A program made the position numbers and the translations under genes. Below, in pieces: positions 45,984 to 54,832 of a stretch of DNA of 64,000 bases (positions within the stretch are counted from its first letter, which is position 1; every line of letters begins with the position of its first letter). The DNA is from Leptolyngbya sp. NIES-3755 (lineage in GTDB: Bacteria > Cyanobacteriota > Cyanobacteriia > Leptolyngbyales > Leptolyngbyaceae), in NCBI GenBank assembly GCA_001548435.1, contig AP017308.1:248001-312000 (forward strand). The letters run 5' to 3'. Below the pieces are notes generated by a model. The model ran no database searches. It was not told where the DNA came from and saw only the letters and a list, made by a program, of their open reading frames with translations.

Positions 45984-47244
45984 CTCAGATCTTGCACCAG
46001 TCTCAATAGGGGTTGCCAAAGGCATCAAAATCTGAAAGAAAGGGCGTAGAAAAAAGATGAGACGGTTATGGAAACCATCGCTGTACACGCCCAATCGCTA
46101 GTTTATAGTCTTCTCTGCTTGATGCCTAGTGCCTACCAAAAAGCCAGTTTGAATGCGCTGTTCGGGCTATTTCTCGAAGCGCTGGGACATCCATTGCCTC
46201 AATCCACTCAGGTGAAATCAGCCAGTTCGCTCAGCCGATTTTTGAACCATTACTCGTGGTCTACGCGCAGCGTGATTCGCGCCACCCGCAAAGCGATCTT
46301 CGACCAACTGAGGCAGCATCCGTCGCGCAGAGACCTGCCGCTGCGGGTACTCATCGATCTGACAACCTTGGAGAAATGTGGCAAGTTCTTGCATCTGAGT
46401 ACCCCGACCCAAAACCCGGATGCGCCTGACCCTTGGGTACGAATGCTGAATAGCAAGCGGGGACTACATTTGGTCGTGTTGTATCTCAACCTTGGCAATT
46501 GGCGCATCCCGTGGAGTTTTCGAGTCTGGCGAGGCAAGGGGCAGGCAAGTCCGGCTCAGTTAGCCTGTAAGTTACTGGCAACTGTGCCCACTGACTTGGC
46601 AGCGGGTGCGCCTGTGATTGTGCTCGCTGACACTGAGTTTGGCACGATTGACTTTCTCAAAGCAGTCAAGCATCGACGTTGGCGAGCGGTGGTCGGAATG
46701 CGCTGCACCCGCAAATTACAAGATGGGCGTAATCTCAAACAGCTTTATCGCCACAATCGGCGAGGAGCGCAGATCAAGCTTGATGGCATTGACTTCCCAC
46801 TGACTGTCTCCTGGTTCTGGCTCAGACTCGCTGATGGCAAACGAGAACTGCGTTTTGTGGTTTCGACCTATCCTTACTCTGGAGTCTACCTCGTGCGCTT
46901 GGGGCGCAAGCGGTGGGCAATTGAAGCCTTCTTCAAAACCATCAAGCATCGCTTTGGTCTGCATCGCTTTGGTCAATCGACAAAGCAGGGGGTCTATCGT
47001 TGGTTAATTCTGGCTCTGATTGCCTATCTCCTCGTTCATTGGATTTACCAAAGTTCGTTGCTCCCTCAACTCGATTGGAAGGTTGCCAGTGATTTAGCTT
47101 TGTCAATTTTGTTTCCTTCTGTGCTGTGGTTCCAGTTTCTCCGATATCTCCAAGAAGCAGTTCCGATTGCTGCTGGCTATCAGTTTGAGATTGTTCTCAA
47201 GTCGCTACCCAATCCCGCTTATCAGGAATGGTGCAAGATCTGAG
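45984..47244. mobile_element. Complete IS4-like insertion sequence, 1261 bp
   Basis: CTCAGATCTTGCACCA at 45984-45999 is the exact inverted copy of 47229-47244. It is flanked by TTAC at 45980-45983 and again at 47245-47248, a 4-bp target duplication. It contains one transposase gene and interrupts a Uma2 gene. The family label (IS4/IS701-like) is inferred from the transposase. Confidence 0.92.
46068..47243 (+). CDS. DDE transposase (IS4/IS701-like)
   Basis: This 391-residue transposase has the first catalytic aspartate in VLIDLTTLEKCGK, the second in VIVLADTEFGTIDF and the YREK-type end KRWAIEAFFKTIKHRFGL with the glutamate. It cuts and joins DNA at the element's inverted repeats. The stop codon lies within the right inverted repeat. 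The gene is intact, so the element may be mobile. Confidence 0.88.
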   Translation: METIAVHAQSLVYSLLCLMPSAYQKASLNALFGLFLEALGHPLPQSTQVKSASSLSRFLNHYSWSTRSVIRATRKAIFDQLRQHPSRRDLPLRVLIDLTTLEKCGKFLHLSTPTQNPDAPDPWVRMLNSKRGLHLVVLYLNLGNWRIPWSFRVWRGKGQASPAQLACKLLATVPTDLAAGAPVIVLADTEFGTIDFLKAVKHRRWRAVVGMRCTRKLQDGRNLKQLYRHNRRGAQIKLDGIDFPLTVSWFWLRLADGKRELRFVVSTYPYSGVYLVRLGRKRWAIEAFFKTIKHRFGLHRFGQSTKQGVYRWLILALIAYLLVHWIYQSSLLPQLDWKVASDLALSILFPSVLWFQFLRYLQEAVPIAAGYQFEIVLKSLPNPAYQEWCKI

Positions 47245-47488
47245 TTACTGCTCCTGTCATCTGAAACCAGATTCCCTGTTTAAGCAGAAATGTTGACACC
47301 AAGAAATTAATAATGCGAGAAAAACGTTCGTGGTCTATTCCAGGCGTAATAATCTCGATCGTTCCTTCGTAGTAAGCTAGTCTCGCCTTTCGAGCTTCTT
47401 CAAAACCTTTCTGAATCAGCTTGAAATGCTCCCAGGTTCCTGGAATAAGAATGCGTTGATCGAGATTCTTCGATAAAACTTGCGTCAT
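47245..47488 (-). pseudogene. 5' part of the split Uma2-family gene
   Basis: The ATG at 47488 opens the N-terminal half of the Uma2 protein: RILIPGTWEHFKLIQKGFEE, LAYYEGTIEIITPGIDHERF and a helix up to MTGAVTQ, where the inserted element begins. The frame then continues five codons into the element and stops. The restored gene ends at 45645. Confidence 0.85.
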
Positions 47489-47654
47489 AAATCATCGTGC
47501 GATCGCTTTGATTCATTCTCGCACAATCTCTTTCTTAAGATAGGCTGCAAAACTATTGCTTTTGATTCGTTGCGACCGTTCCAAAAGGCTGATGTAGCAA
47601 ACAATTAACGTCTTTATCTTGAAGTTATTCGTGAATACACATGAAATAACTACT

Positions 47655-48479
47655 ATGGCTCTTCATAAGATTAAGGACTTTGATCCTGAGTACCGCTCTC
47701 ACTTTGATAATAATGATGTCATCGGGTTCGATCTCTATTCTGGAGATGAAAAGATTGGTTCAGTCGATGATGTTTTAGTCGATGACAATGGTTCATTTCG
47801 CTATCTTGTCGTCAACACAGGACTTTGGATTCTGGGCAAAAAGGTCTTGATGCCGATCGCACAAGGTCAGATCAACTACGCCGATCACAGAGTGCATGCG
47901 AACAATCTCACCAAAGCTCAAGTCGAACAACTCCCGGAGTACAACCCGGATCATTTGGTTGACTACGACTATGAAGAGAGCGTTCGCGGCGTGTATCGTC
48001 CTGCTGCAACGGGTGTCGCGGCTCCTGAGATGGCATACGACCGGACAAGCTATGGATACGATCGCGATCCAGATCTCTATGGATTTGACCATGATCAAAC
48101 GCTGCGTCTTTACCAAGAACGCTTGATCGCCAGCAAGACTCGCATGAAAGCGGGCGAAGTAACAGTCGGCAAGCACATTGAAACTGAAACGGCTCGTGTG
48201 TCTGTGCCGATCGAGAAAGAGCGCGTTGTGATTGAACGGACTCCAGTGACGGGTGGAATGCCTGTGACTCCGGGCGAAGTCGATTTTCATGAAGGCGAAG
48301 TCGCACGAGTGGAAGTTTACGAAGAAGTGCCAGACATTCACAAGGAAGCGTTTGTGCGTGAAGAAGTGCGCGTGACGAAAGTTGTCGATCGTGATGTCGT
48401 CACCGCAGAAGATGAAATCCGTCGCGAAGAGTTGGATCTCGATGTCGATGGCAATCCAGTCGTAGAAAGAAAGCTCTAA
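47655..48479 (+). CDS. PRC-barrel and DUF2382 (YsnF-like) protein
   Basis: A soluble protein of about 274 residues. A PRC-barrel occupies residues 5-85 (DVIGFDLYSGDEKIGSVDDVLVD). DUF2382 occupies about 150-274, with RLIASKTRMKAGEVTVGKHIETE and a charged EEIRREELDLD end. Such proteins are general-stress proteins with unknown chemistry. The ATG at 47655 is favoured over a TTG at 47619. It heads a run of four same-strand genes. Confidence 0.82.
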   Translation: MALHKIKDFDPEYRSHFDNNDVIGFDLYSGDEKIGSVDDVLVDDNGSFRYLVVNTGLWILGKKVLMPIAQGQINYADHRVHANNLTKAQVEQLPEYNPDHLVDYDYEESVRGVYRPAATGVAAPEMAYDRTSYGYDRDPDLYGFDHDQTLRLYQERLIASKTRMKAGEVTVGKHIETETARVSVPIEKERVVIERTPVTGGMPVTPGEVDFHEGEVARVEVYEEVPDIHKEAFVREEVRVTKVVDRDVVTAEDEIRREELDLDVDGNPVVERKL

Positions 48480-48545
48480 CGCTCAATCCAACAAGAAGGG
48501 TGGAGTTATTCATTTCATCCTTCTTTTCACCCTTCAACTGTTGTT

Positions 48546-48989
48546 ATGACCCCAAGAATTGATGAAACCCTAACCTCTGAAGTGCTGACTCCCGAAGCAG
48601 CCATTCAGCTTTTAGAAGAACGTCTAGTTGTACGATCGCATAAACGCAAAGTTGGCGAAATCGTAGTCCGTAAAGAAATCGAAACTCACATGGTTGAAGT
48701 TCCAGTGCGGCGAGAAAAGCTAATCGTGGAACGAGTTGAACCTGGTTACGAGCGCATTGCTGAACTGACGATTGGTGAGAGCTATTCAAACGGGACAGTT
48801 GCAAACGGACACAAAGCCGGTACAGTTTCGGGTGAGTTCCATTCGCCTAGAGTTGCGCGAGATCTGCTAGATGCGATCGCGAGAACTCCAGACCATGACT
48901 GTGCTGAAATTCGCATCGAAATTACTCTGAAAGACTCGAAACATCGAGAAACGTATCAATCTTGGTTCGATCGCTGTCGTAAATCTTAG
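48546..48989 (+). CDS. DUF2382-domain protein
   Basis: This 147-residue protein has half of the YsnF-type repeat (LLEERLVVRSHKRKVGEIVVRKEIETHMVEV) plus a C-terminal extension (LDAIARTPDHDCAEIRIEI). It is related to the preceding gene, 67 bp upstream, and is probably expressed with it. Role unknown; stress-related by family. Confidence 0.78.
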   Translation: MTPRIDETLTSEVLTPEAAIQLLEERLVVRSHKRKVGEIVVRKEIETHMVEVPVRREKLIVERVEPGYERIAELTIGESYSNGTVANGHKAGTVSGEFHSPRVARDLLDAIARTPDHDCAEIRIEITLKDSKHRETYQSWFDRCRKS

Positions 48990-49001
48990 AGGACTTAAAC
49001 T

Positions 49002-49499
49002 ATGACCACTCAACTTGAAATGCAATCTAGCTCCGCAATTGAGACCACCGAACAATCCATCACTGAGCAACAACTGATCGAAGCCCGTCGAATTGCCGCT
49101 TGGGAACGCGACCATGCTCAGATCCAAGATTTCTTTAACGATCCGATGAAGTACGTTTCGACGTTCTGGCAAGAATACAAGCCGATCGTATATATCCTCG
49201 GTGCTTTTCTCGCAGCCTTGTTCACGCTGAATATTGTGCTTGGCATTATCGGTTTTGTCACCCACTTACCGATTATCAGTGGATTGTTAGAACTGGTTGG
49301 ACTGGGTTATACGATTTGGTTTGTCAATCGCTATCTGCTGAAGGCTGACACGCGCCAAGAGCTTTCCGAGAAGATGGAAGTAATGAAGCAGGACGTGATC
49401 GGTGCAACAAAGCCTGCTACGGATGAATTCATCAATACGGTTCAGCCTGCGATCGAAGAGTTCAAGAATACGATCGAAGCTGAACAATCTCCGTCCTAA
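49002..49499 (+). CDS. CAAD-domain membrane protein
   Basis: The protein has 165 residues, with a helical N-terminal third and then the two-helix CAAD membrane domain (PIVYILGAFLAALFTLNIV, then a second hydrophobic helix and RYLLKADTRQELSEKM). CAAD domains place proteins in the thylakoid membrane. They were first found attached to aminoacyl-tRNA synthetases, but here the domain stands without a synthetase. It is the third gene of the stress-type cluster. Confidence 0.85.
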   Translation: MTTQLEMQSSSAIETTEQSITEQQLIEARRIAAWERDHAQIQDFFNDPMKYVSTFWQEYKPIVYILGAFLAALFTLNIVLGIIGFVTHLPIISGLLELVGLGYTIWFVNRYLLKADTRQELSEKMEVMKQDVIGATKPATDEFINTVQPAIEEFKNTIEAEQSPS

Positions 49500-49562
49500 G
49501 AGGAATTTCGCTTCGTCGATTGTTTTTCTATTCTGATTTCGTTGTCTCGAAAAGGTTGTTGT

Positions 49563-49772
49563 ATGTTTCTGCAAGAAAAAGAAACGGGTAATTTACTCGA
49601 AATCATTGATGTCACGTTGTTGATTGATCCAACTGAAGATAAAGTTCCTGCTCGTGACCAAGCTGGACAAGAAGAGCAAGATCCAGAGAAATATTCTAAA
49701 ACTTCTTTGGTCTTCCCTTCGGGTGAATCACTTCCCCGCTGTTGGGTAGATGCCAACTATCGAAATAACTAA
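49563..49772 (+). CDS. Small acidic hypothetical protein
   Basis: This is a 69-residue protein beginning MFLQEKETGNLLEIID with a VLIDPTEDKVPARDQAGQEEQD middle. Small conserved cyanobacterial proteins of this shape exist. The ATG at 49563 is preceded by AAAGG and is preferred over an upstream TTG. No function is known. Confidence 0.65.
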   Translation: MFLQEKETGNLLEIIDVTLLIDPTEDKVPARDQAGQEEQDPEKYSKTSLVFPSGESLPRCWVDANYRNN

Positions 49773-49857
49773 GTTTAATAGGATCTCCAGCGAATACCGT
49801 TGGGGATCATTTTTATCAGATTTAACAAGATGCTTCGAGATTGTTTTTTTACTATTG

Positions 49858-50016
49858 ATGCAAATGCGGCGATCTGAAAACCCTCGATCGCTAGAACATT
49901 GTCTTGAACTGTGCAATCGTCAAGGCGATTCAGGCGACGAGGCTGAGTCTTGTACCGATTTAGAATCTTGTATGGCTCGATATCGACGCAACCAGCGAAT
50001 AAAGCGATCGCATTAA
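49858..50016 (+). CDS. Possible 52-residue cysteine-containing protein
   Basis: A short frame starting MQMRRSENPRSLEHCLELC, with four cysteines in a helix-like context. It lacks a clear ribosome site and may be chance. A terminator follows. Confidence 0.35.
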   Translation: MQMRRSENPRSLEHCLELCNRQGDSGDEAESCTDLESCMARYRRNQRIKRSH

Positions 50017-50030
50017 ACTAAGAAACTCTG

Positions 50031-50066
50031 AACCCGTCCCCAAGCAATTCGGAGACGGGTTTCTAT
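50031..50066 (+). terminator. First terminator downstream of the stress cluster
   Basis: AACCCGTC (50031-50038) pairs with GACGGGTT (50054-50061), followed by a weak T-run. Confidence 0.65.
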
Positions 50067-50093
50067 CACAGTTAGAGATTTGTTTTCACTGCT

Positions 50094-50117
50094 AACCCGC
50101 GAAGGCGGGTTTTGTTT
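50094..50117 (+). terminator. Second terminator downstream of the stress cluster
   Basis: AACCCGC (50094-50100) pairs with GCGGGTT (50105-50111) around GAAG, followed by TTGTTTG. It makes a tandem terminator with the one 60 bp upstream. Confidence 0.75.
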
Positions 50118-50163
50118 GTATAGCCGCGAATTCTATTCGCCAGGCATCTTTACTCAAAATCGA

Positions 50164-50652
50164 CTAATCGATCGCTTTCGTCACATCTTCAACTTTGTCT
50201 CCGACCGCCTTCATCGCTTCATCCATTTTCTCACTGGCAGCCTTCATTGCAGCTTCCGCCTTCGCTTTCCCGCTAGTCATAAAGAACTCTTTCTTCTGCA
50301 TAAACAATTCGCGCTTCTGATCCGGAGTCAGCGACGTAAAGTAATCTTTGGGCACTGACTTCATCATCATGCCAATCTTGCCTTTTTGCTCTGGACTAAG
50401 CGCGATCGACTTAAACGCTTTCTTGACGCTTGTACCATTCGCCACGGCTTCGTCAAATTGCGATCGCTGCTCTGGAGTCAAGATGCTTTCCAGTTCCGGT
50501 ACAATCTTTGCTTTCAATTCAGCAAACGGATCAGTGGTTGCTGCGGGAGCCTCCACAGCGGCAAACAGAGGAGCAGCTTGAACCATTGGTGCTACTGCCC
50601 AACTCATCACCATCATCACACCCACGAAAACCGCGACTAAAATTCGTTTCAT
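50164..50652 (-). CDS. Spy/CpxP-like periplasmic protein
   Basis: This 162-residue protein has a signal peptide (MKRILVAVFVGVMMVMSWAV to VQAAP) and three LTxxQ-type motifs (LTPEQRSQF, LSPEQKGKI, LTPDQKREL), the repeat of the Spy/CpxP chaperone and metal-response family. The C-terminal 40 residues are a lysine-rich helix. It lies 13 bp downstream of the YoaK-like gene on the same strand. The ATG at 50652 is chosen for the signal peptide. Envelope stress is the likely role. Confidence 0.75.
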   Translation of the reverse strand: MKRILVAVFVGVMMVMSWAVAPMVQAAPLFAAVEAPAATTDPFAELKAKIVPELESILTPEQRSQFDEAVANGTSVKKAFKSIALSPEQKGKIGMMMKSVPKDYFTSLTPDQKRELFMQKKEFFMTSGKAKAEAAMKAASEKMDEAMKAVGDKVEDVTKAID

Positions 50653-50665
50653 TGTCAATAACCTC

Positions 50666-51448
50666 TTAAACACTTTGAGTTTTTGTACTGGATTGAATGT
50701 ATGCGGCAACTGCCAACATTGAAACGACTAAGAGCGGCATTGATAAAGACCAAAACTCCGCTGAAGGTACAAAGTAGGCTGCACCCGTTCCTCCCAGAAA
50801 GAAACCGACTAACAGCGGTGCAGTAAGCTTAATTTGCTTCAGAGCATAAGCCATTTCTGCCTGAGTTTCCTCAGTTTGCTTCGAGAGTTTTGCGCTGAAG
50901 TAATGCACCAAATTAATGGTGAAATTCGTAAAGTTCCCGGTCATCACAGTCGTTGGAAAAAATCCGGTAAACGAAGCCGCCGCTTCCTTCATCAGTGCAT
51001 TCTGAATTCCCATTGCAATTACGCCTGTCACCGCGATCGGGAAAATCAATTCGTCTTGACCATCAATAATCAGAGTGGCAGAGTATTGTAATCCCACCGT
51101 CATGAAGATCCCAAGCGCGATCGCTTCTGCACTTAACAACACAGGCAACACTCCCCAGCCTCTTTTTCGAGCCAGTCGAGCCAGAAGTGAAGTTGAGATG
51201 ACCGACAGCATAAAGACAGGCAGCATTGAAAGCCGTAACACTGTTGTTTGTGGATCAGAACTCGCAAACGCTGAACCTGCTAGGGCAATGTTTCCAGTCA
51301 CATGCGCTGTAAAGATCCCGAACAGAACAATGAATGCGGCTGTATCGACAAATCCAGCAACCCAGCTCAGCAAAAATCGAGCGGGATTATCACTAACTAA
51401 AAAGGCACTCAGACTGAACGCCTCTTTCTCAGGGAAACTGATAGTCAT
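50666..51448 (-). CDS. YoaK-family (DUF1275) membrane protein
   Basis: The 260-residue protein has the DUF1275 signature (SWVAGFVDTAAFIVLFGIFTAHVTGN) and about six membrane helices. Function is not known; transporter-like by shape. The central loop includes QTEETQAEMAYALKQI. It heads a two-gene unit with the Spy-like protein. Confidence 0.82.
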   Translation of the reverse strand: MTISFPEKEAFSLSAFLVSDNPARFLLSWVAGFVDTAAFIVLFGIFTAHVTGNIALAGSAFASSDPQTTVLRLSMLPVFMLSVISTSLLARLARKRGWGVLPVLLSAEAIALGIFMTVGLQYSATLIIDGQDELIFPIAVTGVIAMGIQNALMKEAAASFTGFFPTTVMTGNFTNFTINLVHYFSAKLSKQTEETQAEMAYALKQIKLTAPLLVGFFLGGTGAAYFVPSAEFWSLSMPLLVVSMLAVAAYIQSSTKTQSV

Positions 51449-51529
51449 AGTTTCTGGGAGGTAAAAGAAATTTGGGAAATTTCGATCGATTGTACAGATT
51501 CTCGATCGTAAAAATAGTTAAGCCGTTAC

Positions 51530-51926
51530 AGAGTAGGACGGGAGTGTGAAAGCCCATCGGCTTCTAGTCGTGGGATGAACCGCGACACGGGCACTTCTTA
51601 CTCAGTCCCCTACGGAGGGAAACCCTCCTTCAGGGCTGAGCGCTTTTAAGTGCCGTCCGTCTCTGGTACAATACTCGTGTTCGTGCAGGGTAAAACCTCA
51701 GAGCAACACTGAACCACGACAACAGAGTATGGAGTTGTGGACCTGAATCGCGGTCTACGTAAAACTTTGTGCGGAATCGGTTGAACATACTTTTCGAGTT
51801 TGATTTGTACTTGTTCAAAAACGGGCAGGGCATTGTCCGTTAGGGTAGGCAATGTAAGACGGGCTACGCCTGCTATTGCTGTCTGAGCCTAGAATCCCAC
51901 TGCTTCTAGCTGTGGGAGTGTGTCAA
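51530..51926 (+). mobile_element. IS200/IS605-type element without tnpA or tnpB
   Basis: Two imperfect palindromes share the apical loop TTCTA: CCCAT(c)GGC-TTCTA-GTCGTGGG at 51553-51574 and CCCACTGC-TTCTA-GCTGTGGG at 51896-51916. TTAC immediately precedes the left end (51526-51529) and TCAA closes the right end (51923-51926), as in IS608-type elements. No tnpA or tnpB is present in the 397 bp. The left border is inferred, the right one is firm. Confidence 0.6.
51587..51656 (+). ncRNA. Nested RNA-like hairpin inside the IS605-type element
   Basis: Three stems nest in 70 bases. An outer stem of nine pairs joins 51587-51596 to 51648-51656 with one bulge. CTCAG/CTGAG and CCC/GGG lie in the middle (51601-51640). 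GGAGGG/CCCTCC closes on AAA (51614-51628). This suits a structured guide-type or terminator RNA; transcription is unknown. Confidence 0.45.
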
Positions 51927-52717
51927 GATTCTTCGGTCTCTTTTTTCGGCTTCTTCACTTCTGCGGGCAAGATGCTCACGACATTGTATAAGTGCTGTTC
52001 GACATCGACTAAGCTTGCCACTTCTGCATCAAGCGCATCAAATTCGGCAGGCGTTTCTCCTTCAGCGAAGTCAGCGGTACAGTTCCAATTCGCCATCAGT
52101 GCCACATCGGTATTGTCAGTGCTGCTCATCAAAATGACAGATTGTGGAGTCGGCTGTTTCAATAATGCGGCTGGGATTAGTTTCTCTGCACTGGCGACGA
52201 CTTTTTCTCGATCGTCTGGGGTTTTCAGCTTGAATTCACTAAATTCCACGACGGCTTCTTTTCCTTTAACGGCTGGAATCACTCCTTCGCGGGCAGTCTG
52301 TGTTTTTCCAAGCTCAAAGACGACAGTTCGAGTGGGAGCTACCGCAGTCGTTTTGGTTTCTTTTGAACTTTCGACCGGAGTTGCGATCGCGGTCTGATAA
52401 CTTTCTAGATCTTTCCACTGGGATAGAACAATCAGCCGTGTCCCATCATCGCTTTGCAACACCGCAGCCCCTTCAAATCCTGCTGCTTTTTTCAATGCTT
52501 TATTCGCGCTCTTGAGCGATTTCATTGTTGTCTTTTGCGTGGTTGGTGCAGTTTCGTAGATGGTTGCGACATTCACCGCAGTTGCACCGGGATCAAATGC
52601 GATCGATTTCAGTGCTTTGACGGCTTCGGCTCGATCGGGAAATCCAATCAGAACACTCAAGCTCAGCAAAATGGCGACTGCGATCGTACTGAATCTACGG
52701 CTGAAAAATCTGCACAT
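51923..52717 (-). CDS. Exported protein with two ABM-like domains
   Basis: A protein of about 264 residues with a signal peptide (MCRFFSRRFSTIAVAILLSL to AEAV). Two ferredoxin-like domains resembling antibiotic-biosynthesis monooxygenases follow: the first near YETAPTTQKTTMKSLKS to LIVLSQWKDLESYQTAI, the second near FSEFKLKTPDDREKVVAS to VALMANWNCTADF. The TGA stop lies in the TCAA end of the adjacent IS605-type element, so insertion may have trimmed the C terminus. The start could be 52717, 52735 or 52798; GGAGAAAG lies before the first. Confidence 0.65.
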   Translation of the reverse strand: MCRFFSRRFSTIAVAILLSLSVLIGFPDRAEAVKALKSIAFDPGATAVNVATIYETAPTTQKTTMKSLKSANKALKKAAGFEGAAVLQSDDGTRLIVLSQWKDLESYQTAIATPVESSKETKTTAVAPTRTVVFELGKTQTAREGVIPAVKGKEAVVEFSEFKLKTPDDREKVVASAEKLIPAALLKQPTPQSVILMSSTDNTDVALMANWNCTADFAEGETPAEFDALDAEVASLVDVEQHLYNVVSILPAEVKKPKKETEES

Positions 52718-52798
52718 ACGGCTATCTTTCTCCATAACATAAATCACAATGGCAAGGAAAAGAACGCATAACACAAAAACCATTCTTATGAGAAACAC

Positions 52799-53106
52799 AA
52801 ACTAACACTGTGTAGAATCATAAGGTTTCAAAGCTTTTGAGTTTTTACAATATCTGAAACAACGTAAACAGTATCAAAGACTACAACACTTTTTTAGTGA
52901 TAAGACGAACGCAGAGGCAATAATTCACTTTAAGCAATAGAATTACCTGTTTCCAGCTTTATCACTGATATTTTTCCTCGCGTATACAGCATACAAGAAG
53001 ATTCTCCTCACTCTCAAGGGGGAGTTTGATCTTGGTTTGTGTAAATTAGAAAACATCGGTGAGCGAATCATTGGCAAGCCCACCGATGAATTTTAAGCAG
53101 GCGCGA
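52799..53106. other. Intergenic stretch of 308 bp
   Basis: This region lies between two minus-strand genes. It holds the permease terminator (53054-53088) and presumably the promoter of the ABM-like gene. Nothing else is recognised. Confidence 0.5.
53050..53088 (-). terminator. Terminator of the nucleobase permease gene
   Basis: CATCGGTG (53054-53061) pairs with CACCGATG (53081-53088). Read on the minus strand the stem is followed by TTTTC, just past the permease stop. Confidence 0.75.
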
Positions 53107-54543
53107 TTAGTGCATCGTAGGAGGAGCCTCTTCACGTGCCCGTTCTGCTGCGATGTCCTGTTCCGATTTAGGAATAATCAAATTCAGTCCTAATGCCAAC
53201 AATGATCCCGTTGCAATTCCTGATTCAAGAATGCTGTGCAAGAAACCCGGAAAATGTTCGAGTGCATCTGGAAGGAATGTAACTCCTAAACCACCTGCAA
53301 GAGAGACCGCAAGAATGACAAGCGATCGATTGGTCATTTCAACCCCTTTGAGGATGTTGAATCCTGCAACTGCAACCGTTCCAAACATCAGCATCACAGC
53401 ACCACCAAACACAGGCAGTGGAATACACCGAAGAATACCACCGATGATTGGGAACAATCCCAAGAATGACAAGACTGCGGCAACATAATAGCCAACATAG
53501 CGGCTGCCTACTCCAGTTAGTTGAATAATGCCGTTATTTTGCGCCAAAGTTACGACTGGGAAACTGCTACACACCGCAGCGATCAAGGAATTAAAGCCAT
53601 CTCCCAAAATGCCACCTTTGAGCCGACGAAAGAAGACTCCCCCTTTAATCGGTTCACCTGTCACCATCGAAGTCGCTGTGATATCGCCAATCACTTCCAG
53701 CGTCAACGTAATGTAAATCACGGCAAACGAAATGAATGTGCCCCAATCGAAGGCGAGACCGAATCGAAATGGTATCGGGAAATTGATCCAGGGAAGTCCT
53801 TGTAGAGCTTTGAAATTGACCAGCCCGAACATCAGCGACACGATGAAACCCGCCCCCAGTCCAAGGATGATCGATCCCATGCGAAGAATTTTGTTCGTGC
53901 TGGCACTACAAAGAGCGACGATCGCGAATACAAACGCAGAGATTCCCCAGTTCTGCAAGCTTCCATACGTTCCAGCCGCCTTCGCGGGTGCGCCTCCTGC
54001 CATATAGCTCATTCCCACTTTGATCAGTGTTAATCCGATCAAAGTCACAGCCGTTCCGGTCACGAGAGGCGTAAAAATCTTTTGTGTAAAACCTAAGAAC
54101 CGACTAAGAATAATTGGAATAAATGAGCCAAAGAAGCAGAGTCCGAGAATTAGGGAAAGTCCTTGTTCTGGAGTTTTTCCAGCCGCGATCGCACTGGTCG
54201 CCACGGCTAACATTGGAGTCACAAAGGCGAAACTGGTTCCTTGAATACTGAGCAATCCAGAACCGATCGGTCCAAACGTTCTTGCTTGAATGAAGGTCGC
54301 AATGCCAGAGACAAACAGCGACATGCCTAGAATGTAAGCCGTGGTTGGCGTATCGAGTTTGAGAGCAGCGCAGACGAGGAACCCTGGAGTCACGATCGGG
54401 ATAAAAATCGCGCAAACGTGCTGCATCGCAACAAAAGCAGCTTCAGCGAAAGGCGGTTTATCATTCAGACCGTACAAGAGATGATGCCGAGGCGCGGATT
54501 CCTCCTCGTGATGAAGGTCGAGGGGGTCGTGAGAAACTGACAT
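53107..54543 (-). CDS. NCS2-family xanthine/uracil permease
   Basis: The 478-residue permease has about 12-14 membrane helices and the NCS2 signatures VTLAQNNGIIQLTGVGSRYVG and AIYITLTLEVIGD-like segments. It would import a purine or pyrimidine base, probably xanthine or urate, with protons. Start and length are typical. GTATAC and GTATAT repeats lie in the leader (54624-54636), as before the next gene. It has its own terminator. Confidence 0.85.
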   Translation of the reverse strand: MSVSHDPLDLHHEEESAPRHHLLYGLNDKPPFAEAAFVAMQHVCAIFIPIVTPGFLVCAALKLDTPTTAYILGMSLFVSGIATFIQARTFGPIGSGLLSIQGTSFAFVTPMLAVATSAIAAGKTPEQGLSLILGLCFFGSFIPIILSRFLGFTQKIFTPLVTGTAVTLIGLTLIKVGMSYMAGGAPAKAAGTYGSLQNWGISAFVFAIVALCSASTNKILRMGSIILGLGAGFIVSLMFGLVNFKALQGLPWINFPIPFRFGLAFDWGTFISFAVIYITLTLEVIGDITATSMVTGEPIKGGVFFRRLKGGILGDGFNSLIAAVCSSFPVVTLAQNNGIIQLTGVGSRYVGYYVAAVLSFLGLFPIIGGILRCIPLPVFGGAVMLMFGTVAVAGFNILKGVEMTNRSLVILAVSLAGGLGVTFLPDALEHFPGFLHSILESGIATGSLLALGLNLIIPKSEQDIAAERAREEAPPTMH

Positions 54544-54832
54544 GGGAAAATCCTTAATAACTGGGAATGAATTAGATGAAGCGATCGAGAGTTTGATCAG
54601 CAGAACTACGGTCAGGATTAGGCGTATACCGTATATCGGATTCGTTCGCTACTACTTATATCGATAAGAGATGGGTTTTATTGTGTTCTCTAATACTGAC
54701 TTAAGCATTCCAACACTGCGATTTGTATATATTTTTTGCGGTATTCTTTCTATTTAGATAAGCATTAACCTTGCTCAATTTTTGAAGTCAATATATTTCA
54801 TTCAGTTCAATAACTGTTATGTTTCTCAATAT
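54544..54832. other. Intergenic stretch of 289 bp with GTATAC-type motif
   Basis: AT-rich leader of the permease gene. GTATAC at 54624-54629 is followed by GTATAT at 54631-54636. No coding sequence is seen. Confidence 0.5.

Noticed and set aside
47793-48341. 182-codon minus-strand frame
   Set aside because: Antisense shadow of the PRC/DUF2382 gene, His/Phe/Cys-rich with no family pattern.
51646-51852. 68-codon minus-strand frame within the IS605-type element
   Set aside because: Not similar to TnpA or TnpB; runs across structured non-coding sequence.
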